A stretch of 64,000 nt of DNA, from NCBI RefSeq assembly GCF_002929845.1, contig NZ_PJJS01000039.1:1-64000 (forward strand), in the 5' to 3' direction. This document shows, one piece after another, positions 25,026-34,098 of this stretch. This DNA is from Cryobacterium sp. M96. GTDB lineage: Bacteria > Actinomycetota > Actinomycetes > Actinomycetales > Microbacteriaceae. The translations under genes and the position numbers were made by a program. Under the pieces are notes generated by a model. The model was not told where the DNA came from, made no database searches, and worked only from the letters and a program-made list of their open reading frames with translations. Numbering within the stretch: the stretch's first letter is position 1; each line of letters opens with the position of its first letter.

Positions 25026-26114
25026 TCAGTACCTCACTCTCGGGTCGATCAGTGCGGCGATGATATCGACGACGAAGTTGGAGAGGGCGACGATCACGGC
25101 GAGCAGGGCGACGATCCCCTGCACGGCCACGAAGTCCCGGGCCTTGAGGAACTCGGAGAGCATGAAGCCCAGGCCCTTCCATTCGAAGGTGGTCTCGGTC
25201 AGCACGGCGCCGCCGAGCAGCAGGGCGATCTGGAGGCCGATCACGGTGATGATCGGGATCAGGGCCGGCCGGTAGGCGTGCTTCCGCACCAGGCGGAACT
25301 CGCTCACCCCACGCGAGCGAGCGGCGTCGACGTAATCGGTGCCGAGGGTTCCGATCACGTTGGTGCGCACGAGGCGGAGGAAGACCCCCGCAGTGAGCAG
25401 CCCGAGCGTCAGCGCGGGGAGCACGGCATGCTCGAGAACGTCCCCGAGCACGGTCGGGTCCCCGGTCAGGATGGCGTCGATCGTGTACAGGCCGGTCTGG
25501 TTCGGCAACAGCTGCATCTGCAGCTCGGAACCGGTCGAGGCCCGCCCGGAGACGGGAAGCACGTCGAGGTAGACGGCGAAGACGAGTTTGAACAACAGCC
25601 CGGAGAAGAACACCGGCGTGGCGTAGCAGAGGATCGCGAAAACCCGGAGGAAGGCGTCCGCGGATTTGTCCCGCCAATAGGCGGCGACCATGCCCAGGGG
25701 AATCCCGACGATGAACGCGACGACGAGGGCGTAGAACACGAGCTCGAACGTGGCCAGCCCATAGGTGACCAGGATTTCGGAGACGGGACGGTTGGTGCTG
25801 ATGGTCGTGCCGAAGTTGCCGGTGAACACCTGGCCCAGGTACTCGATGTACTGCACGAAGATGGGCCGGTCGTAGCCGGCGGCCTGGATGCGCTCGGCCA
25901 GCTGTTCGGGCCCGAGACGCCCGCCGAGAGCGGCCGTGATCGGGTCACCGGTCGTGCGCATCAGCCAGAAGACCATGGACACGAGGATGAAGATGGTGGG
26001 AAAGATCAGCAGAAAACGGATCAGGATGTACCGGCCGATCCCGCCGTCAGTTGCGGGACGTTTCTTGCGTCCCGTCGCGCGGGGCGACGGGGGGCGCGTG
26101 GTCACAGTGGTCAT
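25026..26114 (-). CDS. ABC transporter permease, DppB/OppB type
   Basis: 362 residues. The start is rather basic (RPPSPRATGRKKRPATDGG), then the first membrane helix (YILIRFLLIFPTIFILVSMVFWLMR) and the typical GDPITAALG loop region. The EAA motif is in YVDAARSRGVSEFRLVRKHAYRPALIPII. It heads the permease part of the operon and is separated from the binding-protein gene by about 110 bases that contain a hairpin. Confidence 0.93.
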   Translation of the reverse strand: MTTVTTRPPSPRATGRKKRPATDGGIGRYILIRFLLIFPTIFILVSMVFWLMRTTGDPITAALGGRLGPEQLAERIQAAGYDRPIFVQYIEYLGQVFTGNFGTTISTNRPVSEILVTYGLATFELVFYALVVAFIVGIPLGMVAAYWRDKSADAFLRVFAILCYATPVFFSGLLFKLVFAVYLDVLPVSGRASTGSELQMQLLPNQTGLYTIDAILTGDPTVLGDVLEHAVLPALTLGLLTAGVFLRLVRTNVIGTLGTDYVDAARSRGVSEFRLVRKHAYRPALIPIITVIGLQIALLLGGAVLTETTFEWKGLGFMLSEFLKARDFVAVQGIVALLAVIVALSNFVVDIIAALIDPRVRY

Positions 26115-26152
26115 TCCTGCCTAACGATAGGACTGTGCGATTAGAACGTGAC

Positions 26153-26187
26153 GGGGGCACCCAGCGCGCAAGCGGCTGGATGCCCCC
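26153..26187. promoter_or_regulatory. Intergenic hairpin between binding-protein and permease genes
   Basis: GGGGGCACCCAGC and GCTGGATGCCCCC form a 13-bp stem with one mismatch around a 9-base loop, with no T-run after it on the minus strand. In binding-protein operons, such a stem after the first gene usually protects the upstream mRNA or partly attenuates transcription, so that the binding protein is made in excess. That role is inferred here. Confidence 0.7.
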
Positions 26188-26223
26188 GGGTTTCAAATTA
26201 GAAAATGCTAACCGGTTGACGAA

Positions 26224-27861
26224 CTAACCTTTGACCAGTGCCGCGTAACGGAACTTGAACGACGCGTCGAGCGTGTCGCTGGTTCCGGTCACATCGGGGC
26301 CGGTGACGGCAACCTGGGCGCCCTGGAGCAGCGGCACGGTCGACAGCTGCGCGGCGACCTTGTCCTGGATCTCCTCGATCAGCTTCGTGCGCTCGGCGGG
26401 ATCGGCGGTGACGGCCTGCTTCAGGATCAGGGCGTCGACCACCGTGTCGCTGTAGTGGTTCTTGAGGAAGCCGCCTTCGAGGAAGAACGGGGTCAGGTAG
26501 TTGTCGGCGTCAGAGTAGTCCGGGAACCAACCGAGCTGGTAGATGGGGTAGACATCCGTCGTGCGGTCCTTCGAGTACTGAACCCACTCGGTGGTCTGCA
26601 GGTCGACGGTGAAGAGGCCCGAGGCTTCCAGCTGGTCTTTGACCAGGGCGTACTCGTCGCCGGACGACGGGCCGTAGTGGTCGTTACTGTACTGGAGGTT
26701 GAGCTTTACCGGACCGGTCACGCCGGCGGACTTGAGGGTTGCCGCGGCCTTGTCGACGTCGGGGGCACCCTCACCGTCGCCGTAGAGGCCCTTGAGGGAC
26801 TCGGTGGCACCGGTCAGTCCGGCGGGAACGTAGGAGTACACCGGGGTGTACGTGCCCTTGTAGACCTGCTCGGCGATTTCGTCGCGGTCGACCAGGTCGG
26901 CCACGGCCTGGCGCACGGCAAGGGCCTTGGCCGGGTCGGCCTCGGCGGTCTTGGCGCCGAACGGCTGGGTGTCGAAGTTGAAGACGATGTAGCGGAGTTC
27001 GCCGCCGGGTCCGTCGACGACCTTGACCTTGTCGTTGCCGCGCAGGTCCTCGATGTCGGTGGCCGACAGGCTACGGAACGCCACGTCGATATCACCCTGC
27101 TGCACTTCGAGCTTCAGATTGGAGGCGTCGGCGTAGTACTTCACGTTGACGACGTCGGTCTTGGCCGCGCCCAGGAGACCCTCGTAGTCCGAGTTGGCCT
27201 TGTAGCCGACCAGGTTGTTGAAGTCGTAGCTGGTGATGACGTACTGGCCGGCGAACGCGTTGGCGTCGACGATGTCCTGGTCCGGCGTGAGCTTCGTGGC
27301 CGAGAAGGTGTCCTCGTCGACGATGGGGCCAGCCGGGCTGGACAGGATCTGCGGGAAGATCTGGTCGTCCGCCTGCTTGAGGGTGAAGACAACCGTGGTG
27401 TCATCGGGGGCCGCGACGCTGTCCAGGTTGTAGAGCAGCGAGGAGGGGCCGTTGTCGTCCGCGATCGCCAGCTGGCGGTCGAAGGTGAACTTGACGTCGG
27501 AGGAGGTGAGTTCGTTGCCGTTGGCCCACTTCAGACCGGGCTTGAGGGTGACCGTGTACTCGTTGGGGCTGGTGAACGCGGCGGCCGTGGCGATGTCGGG
27601 CTCGACGTCCGGACTGCCGTAGGGCGTGTTCATCAAGAATGGGAAGACCTGGTTCTGCACCGCGAACGAGCCGTTGTCGTAGGAACCGGCCGGGTCGAGC
27701 GACGTGATCTTGTCGGTCGTGCCGATCGTGATGGCTTCGCCACCCGAGCTGGTCTCGTCGTCGGTTCCGCCGGCGGAGCAGCCCGCCAGGGTCAACGCGG
27801 CGACCGCGACAACCGCGGCGGCACTGAGCCCTCTCGCGCGTGAAGTGGATGAGAATGCCAT
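26224..27861 (-). CDS. ABC transporter substrate-binding lipoprotein (SBP family 5, peptide type)
   Basis: 545 residues. A signal peptide (AAAVVAVAALTLAGC) ends in the lipobox LAGC, so the mature protein is a lipid-anchored extracellular receptor. It has the SBP_bac_5 pattern: ITSLDPAGSYDNGSFAVQNQVFPFL, LKPGLKWANGNELTSSDVKFTFDR, AVRQAVADLVDRDEIAEQVYKGTY and WFPDYSDADNYLTPFF. Ligands are probably oligopeptides; some relatives bind other solutes. It is the first gene of the operon that runs leftward to 20347. Confidence 0.94.
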   Translation of the reverse strand: MAFSSTSRARGLSAAAVVAVAALTLAGCSAGGTDDETSSGGEAITIGTTDKITSLDPAGSYDNGSFAVQNQVFPFLMNTPYGSPDVEPDIATAAAFTSPNEYTVTLKPGLKWANGNELTSSDVKFTFDRQLAIADDNGPSSLLYNLDSVAAPDDTTVVFTLKQADDQIFPQILSSPAGPIVDEDTFSATKLTPDQDIVDANAFAGQYVITSYDFNNLVGYKANSDYEGLLGAAKTDVVNVKYYADASNLKLEVQQGDIDVAFRSLSATDIEDLRGNDKVKVVDGPGGELRYIVFNFDTQPFGAKTAEADPAKALAVRQAVADLVDRDEIAEQVYKGTYTPVYSYVPAGLTGATESLKGLYGDGEGAPDVDKAAATLKSAGVTGPVKLNLQYSNDHYGPSSGDEYALVKDQLEASGLFTVDLQTTEWVQYSKDRTTDVYPIYQLGWFPDYSDADNYLTPFFLEGGFLKNHYSDTVVDALILKQAVTADPAERTKLIEEIQDKVAAQLSTVPLLQGAQVAVTGPDVTGTSDTLDASFKFRYAALVKG

Positions 27862-28027
27862 AGCCGTGAGCCTCTTCCTCTAGAAAACCGATGCCGGGCG
27901 CAGGAATCGTGCACGGCCAGCATTGCTGTAGGAAAAGAAATAGCACAGAATGCGCGGTGTCCCGGCGCAATACGATGCATCTTTATCGAGCTGCAACCAA
28001 GGAGGAGCCGGGCGAGACGAGCCCGGT

Positions 28028-29890
28028 CTAATCCTCCCGGAGGTTGCGGCGCTCGGCCTCGACTCGCACCAGCTCCCGCTGGAGTGCCACATAGACGTCG
28101 CGATTGGTCGCATCCGCGCGCTGGAGCCGACCGAGCAGTTCGGCTTTCTGGCGAAGCAGGTCCCGGTCGATCAGGGCCACGGTGATGTCGCGCACGTAGC
28201 GGCCGATTTCGCGTTCGGACCGTTCGGGCAGGGAAGCCATCGCCAACTCCTTGACCAGGTTTTCCAGCGTGGCCGGGACCTCGGCGACGATGCGGTCGAG
28301 CCAGTCGACGGCGTCGTGGTGGGGCGCGGTGGCCGCGATGGCGTCGCGCACCACTGCCAGGGAGGTGTTCACGAAGTTCGTGGCCGCGGCGCGCTGGATC
28401 AGATCCACCCCGACGACGGTAGGGCGCTGCAGCATGGCCATCAGGCCGTCGCGTTCCAGCCGGGTGACGGGGTCGGTCGCCAGCTCGATCATGGAGAACG
28501 GCTGCTCCCGGGGCACCGGCTCGTTCTCCCCCGGCCGAGCTCCCGGAGTGGCCGTACCGATGCTCCGGGAGCGCGACAGGGCGGCGGAGACGGCCTTGCC
28601 GACCTCGCCGAGCTCCATGCCGAGCATGCGCGCCAGCTCGTGCGTGTAACCGGGTCGCAGGGTCGGGTCACGGATGTCGCCGACGATCGGCGCCGCGGCG
28701 CGAAGCGCGGCGACGCGACCCTCCACCGTGTCGAGGTTGTATTGGCCGAGCAACTGCCGGATCATGAATTCGAACATGGGCTTTTTCGAGTCGATCAGTC
28801 GGCGCACGGCGTCATCGCCGCGGTGCAGTCGCAGGTCGCACGGGTCCAGTCCCTCGGGCGCGACGGCCACGTACGTCTGGGCGGAGAAACGCTGCTCCTC
28901 GCTGAATGCGCGCACGGCGGCCTTCTGGCCGGCGGCATCCGGATCGAACGTGAACACGACCTCGCCGACCCCGCTGTCGTCGCCGAGCACGCGACGCAGC
29001 ACCTTGATGTGATCGACCCCGAAGGATGTGCCGCAGGTGGCGACCGCGGTCGTCACCCCGGCAAGGTGGCAGGCCATGACGTCGGTGTAGCCCTCCACGA
29101 CGACGACCTGGTGGCCTCGGGAAATGTCGCGTTTGGCGAGGTCAAGCCCGTAGAGCACCTGGGACTTGTGGTAGATCGGCGTTTCGGGGGTATTCAGATA
29201 TTTGGGTCCCTTGTCGTCGTCGAGGAGCCGACGCGCCCCGAAGCCGATGGTCTGCCCGGTGATGTCCCGGATCGGCCAGACCAGGCGGCCGCGGAACCGG
29301 TCGTACACGCCGCGGTCGCCGCTGGAAACGAGACCGGACAGCGTGAGTTCCTCGGTGGAGAACCCCCTGGCGCGCAGGTGGTTGGTGAGCTCGTCCCAGC
29401 TTTTCGGGGCGAAGCCGACCCCGAACCGGGCGGCCGCGAGGGAGTCGAAGCCGCGTTCGCCGAGGAAAGTACGCCCGACCAGGGCGCCGGGGCTGCCGAG
29501 GCGTTCCACGAAGAAGTCGGCCGCGGCCTGGTTGGCGGCGTACAGGCGGGCCCGATTGGTGTGGTCGGGAGCCTCGCCGGCGCCGCCCTCGTAGTGCAAC
29601 TCGATACCGACCCGGCCGGCGAGCCGTTCGACGGCCTCACTGAAACTGACGTGGTCCATTTTCTGCAGAAAGGAGTAGACGTCGCCGCTCTCGCCGCAAC
29701 CGAAGCAGTGGTAGAAACCGACCTGTGGGCGCACGTGGAAGCTTGGGCTGCGCTCGTCGTGAAAGGGGCACAGCCCCTTCATCGATCCCACGCCGGCGGA
29801 CTTGAGACTCACGTAGTCGCCGACGATGTCGGCGATGTTGGTGCGGGCCTTGACCTCTTCGATGTCGTTTTGTCGAATCAGGCCTGCCAT
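28028..29890 (-). CDS. dnaG: DNA primase
   Basis: 620 residues. The CHC2 zinc finger is CPFHDERSPSFHV...YHCFGCGESGD at about 40-65. The TOPRIM catalytic domain follows, with VVVVEGYTDVMACHLAG (Glu) and VFTFDPDAAGQKAAVRAF (DxD). The helical C-terminal domain for DnaB binding begins after about residue 450. It makes RNA primers for replication. ATG 29890 is the family start (MAGLIRQNDIEEVKARTNI). It is downstream of dgt on the same strand, as in many actinobacteria. Confidence 0.97.
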   Translation of the reverse strand: MAGLIRQNDIEEVKARTNIADIVGDYVSLKSAGVGSMKGLCPFHDERSPSFHVRPQVGFYHCFGCGESGDVYSFLQKMDHVSFSEAVERLAGRVGIELHYEGGAGEAPDHTNRARLYAANQAAADFFVERLGSPGALVGRTFLGERGFDSLAAARFGVGFAPKSWDELTNHLRARGFSTEELTLSGLVSSGDRGVYDRFRGRLVWPIRDITGQTIGFGARRLLDDDKGPKYLNTPETPIYHKSQVLYGLDLAKRDISRGHQVVVVEGYTDVMACHLAGVTTAVATCGTSFGVDHIKVLRRVLGDDSGVGEVVFTFDPDAAGQKAAVRAFSEEQRFSAQTYVAVAPEGLDPCDLRLHRGDDAVRRLIDSKKPMFEFMIRQLLGQYNLDTVEGRVAALRAAAPIVGDIRDPTLRPGYTHELARMLGMELGEVGKAVSAALSRSRSIGTATPGARPGENEPVPREQPFSMIELATDPVTRLERDGLMAMLQRPTVVGVDLIQRAAATNFVNTSLAVVRDAIAATAPHHDAVDWLDRIVAEVPATLENLVKELAMASLPERSEREIGRYVRDITVALIDRDLLRQKAELLGRLQRADATNRDVYVALQRELVRVEAERRNLRED

Positions 29891-29984
29891 AGCTGAATGT
29901 TAGTCCTGCCCGTGTCGGTGTTCGGTGTGGTGTCGTCGTTCTGTGCGGTGCTGCCCGTGCTGTCCGTGCTGTTGTTCGCGCGGG

Positions 29985-31235
29985 TCAGTGCTTTACCAGG
30001 CGTTCGTACCAGGCCAGCGCGGACTGGTCGGTAAGGCTGGCGACCTGGTCGACGACGACGCGTTTGCGGGCTGCGGCGTCGGCGGCTGCGTGCCAGTCCT
30101 CCCGGTATCCCGCGTCGAGGTGTTCGTCCCCCGTCGCGTGCAGCGTGCGCGCCAACAGGGTGAGCACCTGCCTCTGCTCCACATAGATGGGCTTGCGGGT
30201 CTGTCGCGTCATCACGAAGGTCGCCACGATGCCCTTGAGCACGGCGATCTCCGCCTCGACCTCCCGCGGCACGACCACGTGTGCGCCGAACCGAATCAGG
30301 TCGCCCCCCGGGTTGGCGTCGCGGGTGGCGCGCACGGCGGCACCGCTGAAGCGGCCGATCAGCTGGCTGGTCAAGTTCTTCAGCAGGCCTTGGTCGCGGC
30401 GGCTGCCCGACCAGGTCTCAAGCCAGGCGTTGAGCGAGTCCAGCCGGTCGAAGGCGTCGGCCAGGTCCTCCTCGGAGAGACCATCGCCGGTCCACTCGGT
30501 CATCGTGGCCAGAAGCGACTCGTGGTTGGTCCGGCTGCCGAGCTGGCCGACGTCGATGTAGCCGTTGACGACGGCGTCCTCGAAATCGTGCACGGAATAC
30601 GCGATGTCGTCGGAGAGGTCCATCACCTGCGCCTCGATGCAGCGCCGGCGCTCCGCGGCGCCGGAGCGCATCCACTCGAAGGCCTCCCTGTCGTCCGGGT
30701 AGAAGCCGTACTTGGCGCGGCCGCTCGGATCGGCGACCGACGAGTCGGCCGGCCAGGGGTATTTGCAGCTCGCGTCGAGGCTCGCCCGGGTGAGATTGAG
30801 CCCATAGCTGCGGCCGTGACGGCCGAAGACCTTGGGTTCGAGTCGGGTGAGCAGGCGGAGCGTCTGCGCGTTACCCTCGAAGCCGCCGATGTCTGCGGAC
30901 CAGGTGTTGAGGGCCTTCTCGCCGTTGTGGCCGAAGGGCGGATGGCCGATGTCGTGCGCCAGGCAGGCGGTGTCGACGATGTCCGGGTCGAGGCCCAGCC
31001 GCAGAGCGAGTTCGCGCCCGACCTGGGCGACCTCGAGAGAATGGGTGAGTCGGTTGCGCGCGAAATCGAGACCGGCGGCCGGGCTCAGCACCTGGGTCTT
31101 CGCGGCCAACCGGCGCAGAGCGCTCGAGTGCAAAAGCCGGGCCCGGTCGCGAGCGAAATCGCTGCGCCTGGAGCCGTGCTCCTCAGGCAGCCAGCGTTCC
31201 TCGTCGTGCCTGCTGTATCCGGTCTCATTAGCCAC
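29985..31235 (-). CDS. dgt: Deoxyguanosinetriphosphate triphosphohydrolase
   Basis: 416 residues from GTG 31235, preferred because AAGGGG lies 8 bases upstream; GTG 31253 is possible but too far from the domain. The HD metal site reads ACLAHDIGHPPFGHNGEKALN, with ARNRLTHSLEVAQVGRELA before it and DLSDDIAYSVHDFEDAV after it. It cleaves dGTP (or other dNTPs) to the nucleoside and triphosphate. The start overlaps the end of dusB by 8 bases, so the two genes are coupled. Confidence 0.93.
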   Translation of the reverse strand: MANETGYSRHDEERWLPEEHGSRRSDFARDRARLLHSSALRRLAAKTQVLSPAAGLDFARNRLTHSLEVAQVGRELALRLGLDPDIVDTACLAHDIGHPPFGHNGEKALNTWSADIGGFEGNAQTLRLLTRLEPKVFGRHGRSYGLNLTRASLDASCKYPWPADSSVADPSGRAKYGFYPDDREAFEWMRSGAAERRRCIEAQVMDLSDDIAYSVHDFEDAVVNGYIDVGQLGSRTNHESLLATMTEWTGDGLSEEDLADAFDRLDSLNAWLETWSGSRRDQGLLKNLTSQLIGRFSGAAVRATRDANPGGDLIRFGAHVVVPREVEAEIAVLKGIVATFVMTRQTRKPIYVEQRQVLTLLARTLHATGDEHLDAGYREDWHAAADAAARKRVVVDQVASLTDQSALAWYERLVKH

Positions 31236-32400
31236 CGCTTGTGTCCCCTTCACCTTCGGTCAGATTGGCGCGTTCCGCCGACACCAGCTCCTGGGAGTCG
31301 AGCCAGTGTTCAGGAAGTGAGGTTTTCTTCGGGCTGCCGGCCCGACCCCGGGGCCCCTCGGCGCCCTCGCCGGGGTAGTCCTGATCGCCGTCGAGGGTGC
31401 CCAGCAGATCGTCGAGCTGCGCGAGCGAGACGACCGAGGCCAGGCTCGCCCGCAGGTCGCCGCCGACCGGGTAGCCCTTGAAATACCAGGCCACATGCTT
31501 GCGGATGTCCCGGCAGGCTCGCTCCTCGCTCTCGAAGAATTCGGTCAAGAGCACCGCGTGGCGGCGGAAGGCGTCGGCGACCTGGCCCAGGTTGGGCTGG
31601 ATCCTGGCAGCCGCCGCGCCGAACTCGCCGCCGCGGAAAGCCGCGGCGAGGTCACCAAACAGCCAGGGGCGGCCCAGGCAGCCACGCCCGACGACGACGC
31701 CGTCACAGCCGGTCTCCGCGACCATGCGCAGGGCGTCCTCGGCGGACCAGATGTCACCGTTGCCGAGCACGGGCACGCTGGTGACGGTTTTCTTGAGGGT
31801 CGCGATGGCGGACCAGTCGGCCTGGCCGGAGTAGTACTCGGCGGCCGTGCGGGCATGCAGGGCGATGGCCGCGACACCGGCGCCCTCGGCCGCCTTGCCG
31901 GCCTCCAGATAGGTCAGATGATCGGAGTCGATGCCCTTGCGCATCTTGACGGTGACCGGCACGTCACCGGCCGCGGTGACGGCACCCTCGACGATCTGAC
32001 GGAAGAGCCCGAGCTTCCAGGGCAGGGCGGCGCCGCCGCCCTTGCGGGTGACCTTGGGAACCGGGCAGCCGAAGTTGAGGTCGATGTGGTCGGCCCGGTC
32101 CTCGGCCACAAGCAGGGTGACCGCCTCGGCGACGGTCTTCGGGTCCACGCCGTACAGCTGGATTGAGCGGGTCTTTTCGCTCTCGTGATGGTTGATCAGT
32201 CGCATCGACTCCGGCGTGCGTTCGACCAGCGCACGGGAGGTTATCATCTCGCTGACATAGAGGCCTGCGCCGTATTCACGGCACAGACGACGAAACGCCG
32301 TGTTGGTAATCCCTGCCATGGGCGCGAGAACGACGGGCACGTCGAGCGTGAGCGGGCCGATCGTGAGGTTCGCCGGGCTGGTCTGGGTTACGGAAGTCAT
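31228..32400 (-). CDS. dusB: tRNA-dihydrouridine synthase, DusB type
   Basis: 390 residues. The FMN-binding TIM barrel starts VVLAPMAGITNTAFRRLCREYGAGLYVSEMI. The catalytic Cys lies in HIDLNFGCPVPKVTRKGGGAALP, with VTVKMRKGID and ALHARTAAEYYSG further on. The C-terminal helical tRNA-binding domain is followed by a charged extension (EGAEGPRGRAGSPKK). It reduces specific uridines in the D-loop of tRNA. It lies between a 41-residue Cys-rich ORF and dgt on the same strand. Confidence 0.94.
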   Translation of the reverse strand: MTSVTQTSPANLTIGPLTLDVPVVLAPMAGITNTAFRRLCREYGAGLYVSEMITSRALVERTPESMRLINHHESEKTRSIQLYGVDPKTVAEAVTLLVAEDRADHIDLNFGCPVPKVTRKGGGAALPWKLGLFRQIVEGAVTAAGDVPVTVKMRKGIDSDHLTYLEAGKAAEGAGVAAIALHARTAAEYYSGQADWSAIATLKKTVTSVPVLGNGDIWSAEDALRMVAETGCDGVVVGRGCLGRPWLFGDLAAAFRGGEFGAAAARIQPNLGQVADAFRRHAVLLTEFFESEERACRDIRKHVAWYFKGYPVGGDLRASLASVVSLAQLDDLLGTLDGDQDYPGEGAEGPRGRAGSPKKTSLPEHWLDSQELVSAERANLTEGEGDTSGG

Positions 32401-32445
32401 CCGTTCAATTCTCCCCCACGCCGGGACGCCTACCTGACGACCCGG

Positions 32446-32571
32446 CTAGACGCCGCAGGAGCCGCCGCCGCAGCATCCGCCGGCCGCGGCTTGGCCGAGA
32501 AGTTCGATCGTGGGAACGGACGCGGCCTCGGCGGGGGCGACCGGGGCGGTGGTGTCTGGTGCGTCGCTCAT
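32446..32571 (-). CDS. 41-residue Cys-rich mini-protein (CCGGGSC tail), coupled to DsbA-like gene
   Basis: The ATG at 32571-32569 overlaps the stop codon of the DsbA-like gene as ATGA. The peptide begins MSDAPDTTAPVAPAEAASVP, continues TIELLGQAAAGG and ends CCGGGSCGV before TAG at 32446. The N-terminal half is Ala/Pro-rich and probably disordered; all three Cys sit in the last eight residues. This tail resembles metal-binding or thiol-exchange motifs, but I know of no characterised family. Its coupling to an oxidoreductase with a CPWC site suggests a redox or metal-related role. It is shorter than most ORF cut-offs. Confidence 0.75.
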   Translation of the reverse strand: MSDAPDTTAPVAPAEAASVPTIELLGQAAAGGCCGGGSCGV

Positions 32572-33227
32572 TTGTTCTTCTCCTCGGATTTTTCGGTGTG
32601 CGCCTGGCGGAGGGCCTGGGCGAAGGTGTCGGGGTCCTGGGCGCCGGAGATCCCGTATTTGCCGTCGATGACGAAGAAGGGCACCCCCTGGATGCCGTAG
32701 GCGCTGGCCTGAGCGACGTCGGCCTTGACATCCGCGAGGAAGTCGTGGGCGGTCAGGGCGCGGATGACGTCGTCACGGTCCAGGCCGATTTCGGCGGCGA
32801 GGTCTGCGAGGTCGGCGATCCGGCCGACGTGGCGGCCGTCGACGAAGTAGGCCTTAAGCAGTCGTTCTTTCATGTCGAGCTGGCGGCCGTGCGCCTTCGC
32901 GTAGTGCAGCAGCTCGTGCGAGATGACAGTGTTGGTCTGATGCACGGAGTCGTAGTCGTAGTGCAGCCCGACGCTCTCGGCAATGCCGGTGACGTGCTCG
33001 AGCATCTGCTCGACCTCGGCGACCGGCAGGCCCTTGCGCTGACTGAGGTAGTCGACGGGGCTGCCATCGAAGTCGACCGGGGTATCCGGGGCGAGTTCAA
33101 AGCTGTGATACTCAACCTCGACGTTCCCGTCGAACAGGGCCGCCCCGGCCTCGAACTTGCGCTTTCCGATGTAGCACCAGGGGCACTGAACGTCGGACCA
33201 GATGTCTACTTTAATGGCTTCACTCAC
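32568..33227 (-). CDS. DsbA-family oxidoreductase (FrnE-like)
   Basis: 219 residues from GTG 33227, where the thioredoxin fold begins (KVDIWSDVQCPWCYIGKRKFEAG). The active site is CPWC, near residue 17. The helical insertion and the C-terminal GVPFFVIDGKYGISGAQ with cis-Pro are those of the FrnE subfamily. There is no signal peptide, so it works in the cytosol as a thiol isomerase or oxidoreductase. The frame extends upstream into uppS, but that part has no domain similarity. It is translationally coupled to the Cys-rich mini-protein. Confidence 0.92.
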   Translation of the reverse strand: MSEAIKVDIWSDVQCPWCYIGKRKFEAGAALFDGNVEVEYHSFELAPDTPVDFDGSPVDYLSQRKGLPVAEVEQMLEHVTGIAESVGLHYDYDSVHQTNTVISHELLHYAKAHGRQLDMKERLLKAYFVDGRHVGRIADLADLAAEIGLDRDDVIRALTAHDFLADVKADVAQASAYGIQGVPFFVIDGKYGISGAQDPDTFAQALRQAHTEKSEEKNK

Positions 33228-33267
33228 TGTGAGGTCAACCGATGGAGCCCCACGTTGTATTCCCGGC

Positions 33268-34098
33268 CTAGACGGTCGGCGCGTCCACGGCGCCGCCGTA
33301 GCGGCGGTTACGGGCCGCGTAGAGCTCGATCGCCCGCCACAGGTCCCCACGGCCGAAGTCCGGCCAGAGGGTGTCCAAAAACACCATCTCCGCGTAGGCG
33401 CTCTGCCAGAGCAGAAAGTTGCTGGTGCGCTGCTCCCCCGAACTGCGCAGGAACAGGTCCACGTCGGGGAGGTCCGCGGTGTACAGGTACCGCTGGATCG
33501 ACTTCTCGGTGATCCCGGCGGGCTTCAGCCTGCCTGCGGCCACGTCCTCAGCCAAGGCGCGCACGGCATCCGCGATCTCGGTGCGCCCGCCGTAGTTCAC
33601 GCACATGGTGAGGGTGAGCACGTCGTTCCCGGTGGTCAGCCGTTCGGCGAACTGCAGTTCCTTGATGACGGATGCCCACAGCCGGGGCTTGCGTCCGGCC
33701 CACCGCACGCGCACCCCCCATTCGTTGAGCTGATCGCGCCGGCGGTGCAGGACGTCCCGGTTGAATCCCATCAGGAAGCGAACCTCGTCGGGTGACCGCT
33801 TCCAGTTCTCGGTGGAGAACGCGTAGACGCTCAGGTGTTTGACGCCGATCTGGATGGCCCCGGCGACGACGTCGAGAAGCGCAGCCTCCCCCGCCTTGTG
33901 GCCTTCCACCCGAGGCAGCCCGCGCGCGTTCGCCCACCGGCCGTTGCCGTCCATCACGACCGCCACGTGCTCGGGAACGGCCTGCTTCGGCAGGGCGGGC
34001 GGGTACAGGCCCGTCCAGTCCAAGGGTTTGAACGGCACCGCATCCTTGTGGGTCAGGGGCTTCTGGCCGAAGGGATTGAGGAAGGGCGCAGGGGTCAT
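33268..34098 (-). CDS. uppS: Cis-prenyl transferase (undecaprenyl or decaprenyl diphosphate synthase)
   Basis: 276 residues. Family regions are complete: [24 protein letters not shown] with the catalytic Asp, [29 protein letters not shown], and the C-terminal [24 protein letters not shown] with the Mg-binding EM/F region. It makes the polyprenyl carrier for cell-wall synthesis. ATG 34098 overlaps the recO stop as ATGA, which fixes the start. Confidence 0.95.
   Translation of the reverse strand: MTPAPFLNPFGQKPLTHKDAVPFKPLDWTGLYPPALPKQAVPEHVAVVMDGNGRWANARGLPRVEGHKAGEAALLDVVAGAIQIGVKHLSVYAFSTENWKRSPDEVRFLMGFNRDVLHRRRDQLNEWGVRVRWAGRKPRLWASVIKELQFAERLTTGNDVLTLTMCVNYGGRTEIADAVRALAEDVAAGRLKPAGITEKSIQRYLYTADLPDVDLFLRSSGEQRTSNFLLWQSAYAEMVFLDTLWPDFGRGDLWRAIELYAARNRRYGGAVDAPTV

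Noticed and set aside
27950-29896. 648-codon plus-strand ORF
   Set aside because: It is antisense to dnaG, which has all primase motifs.
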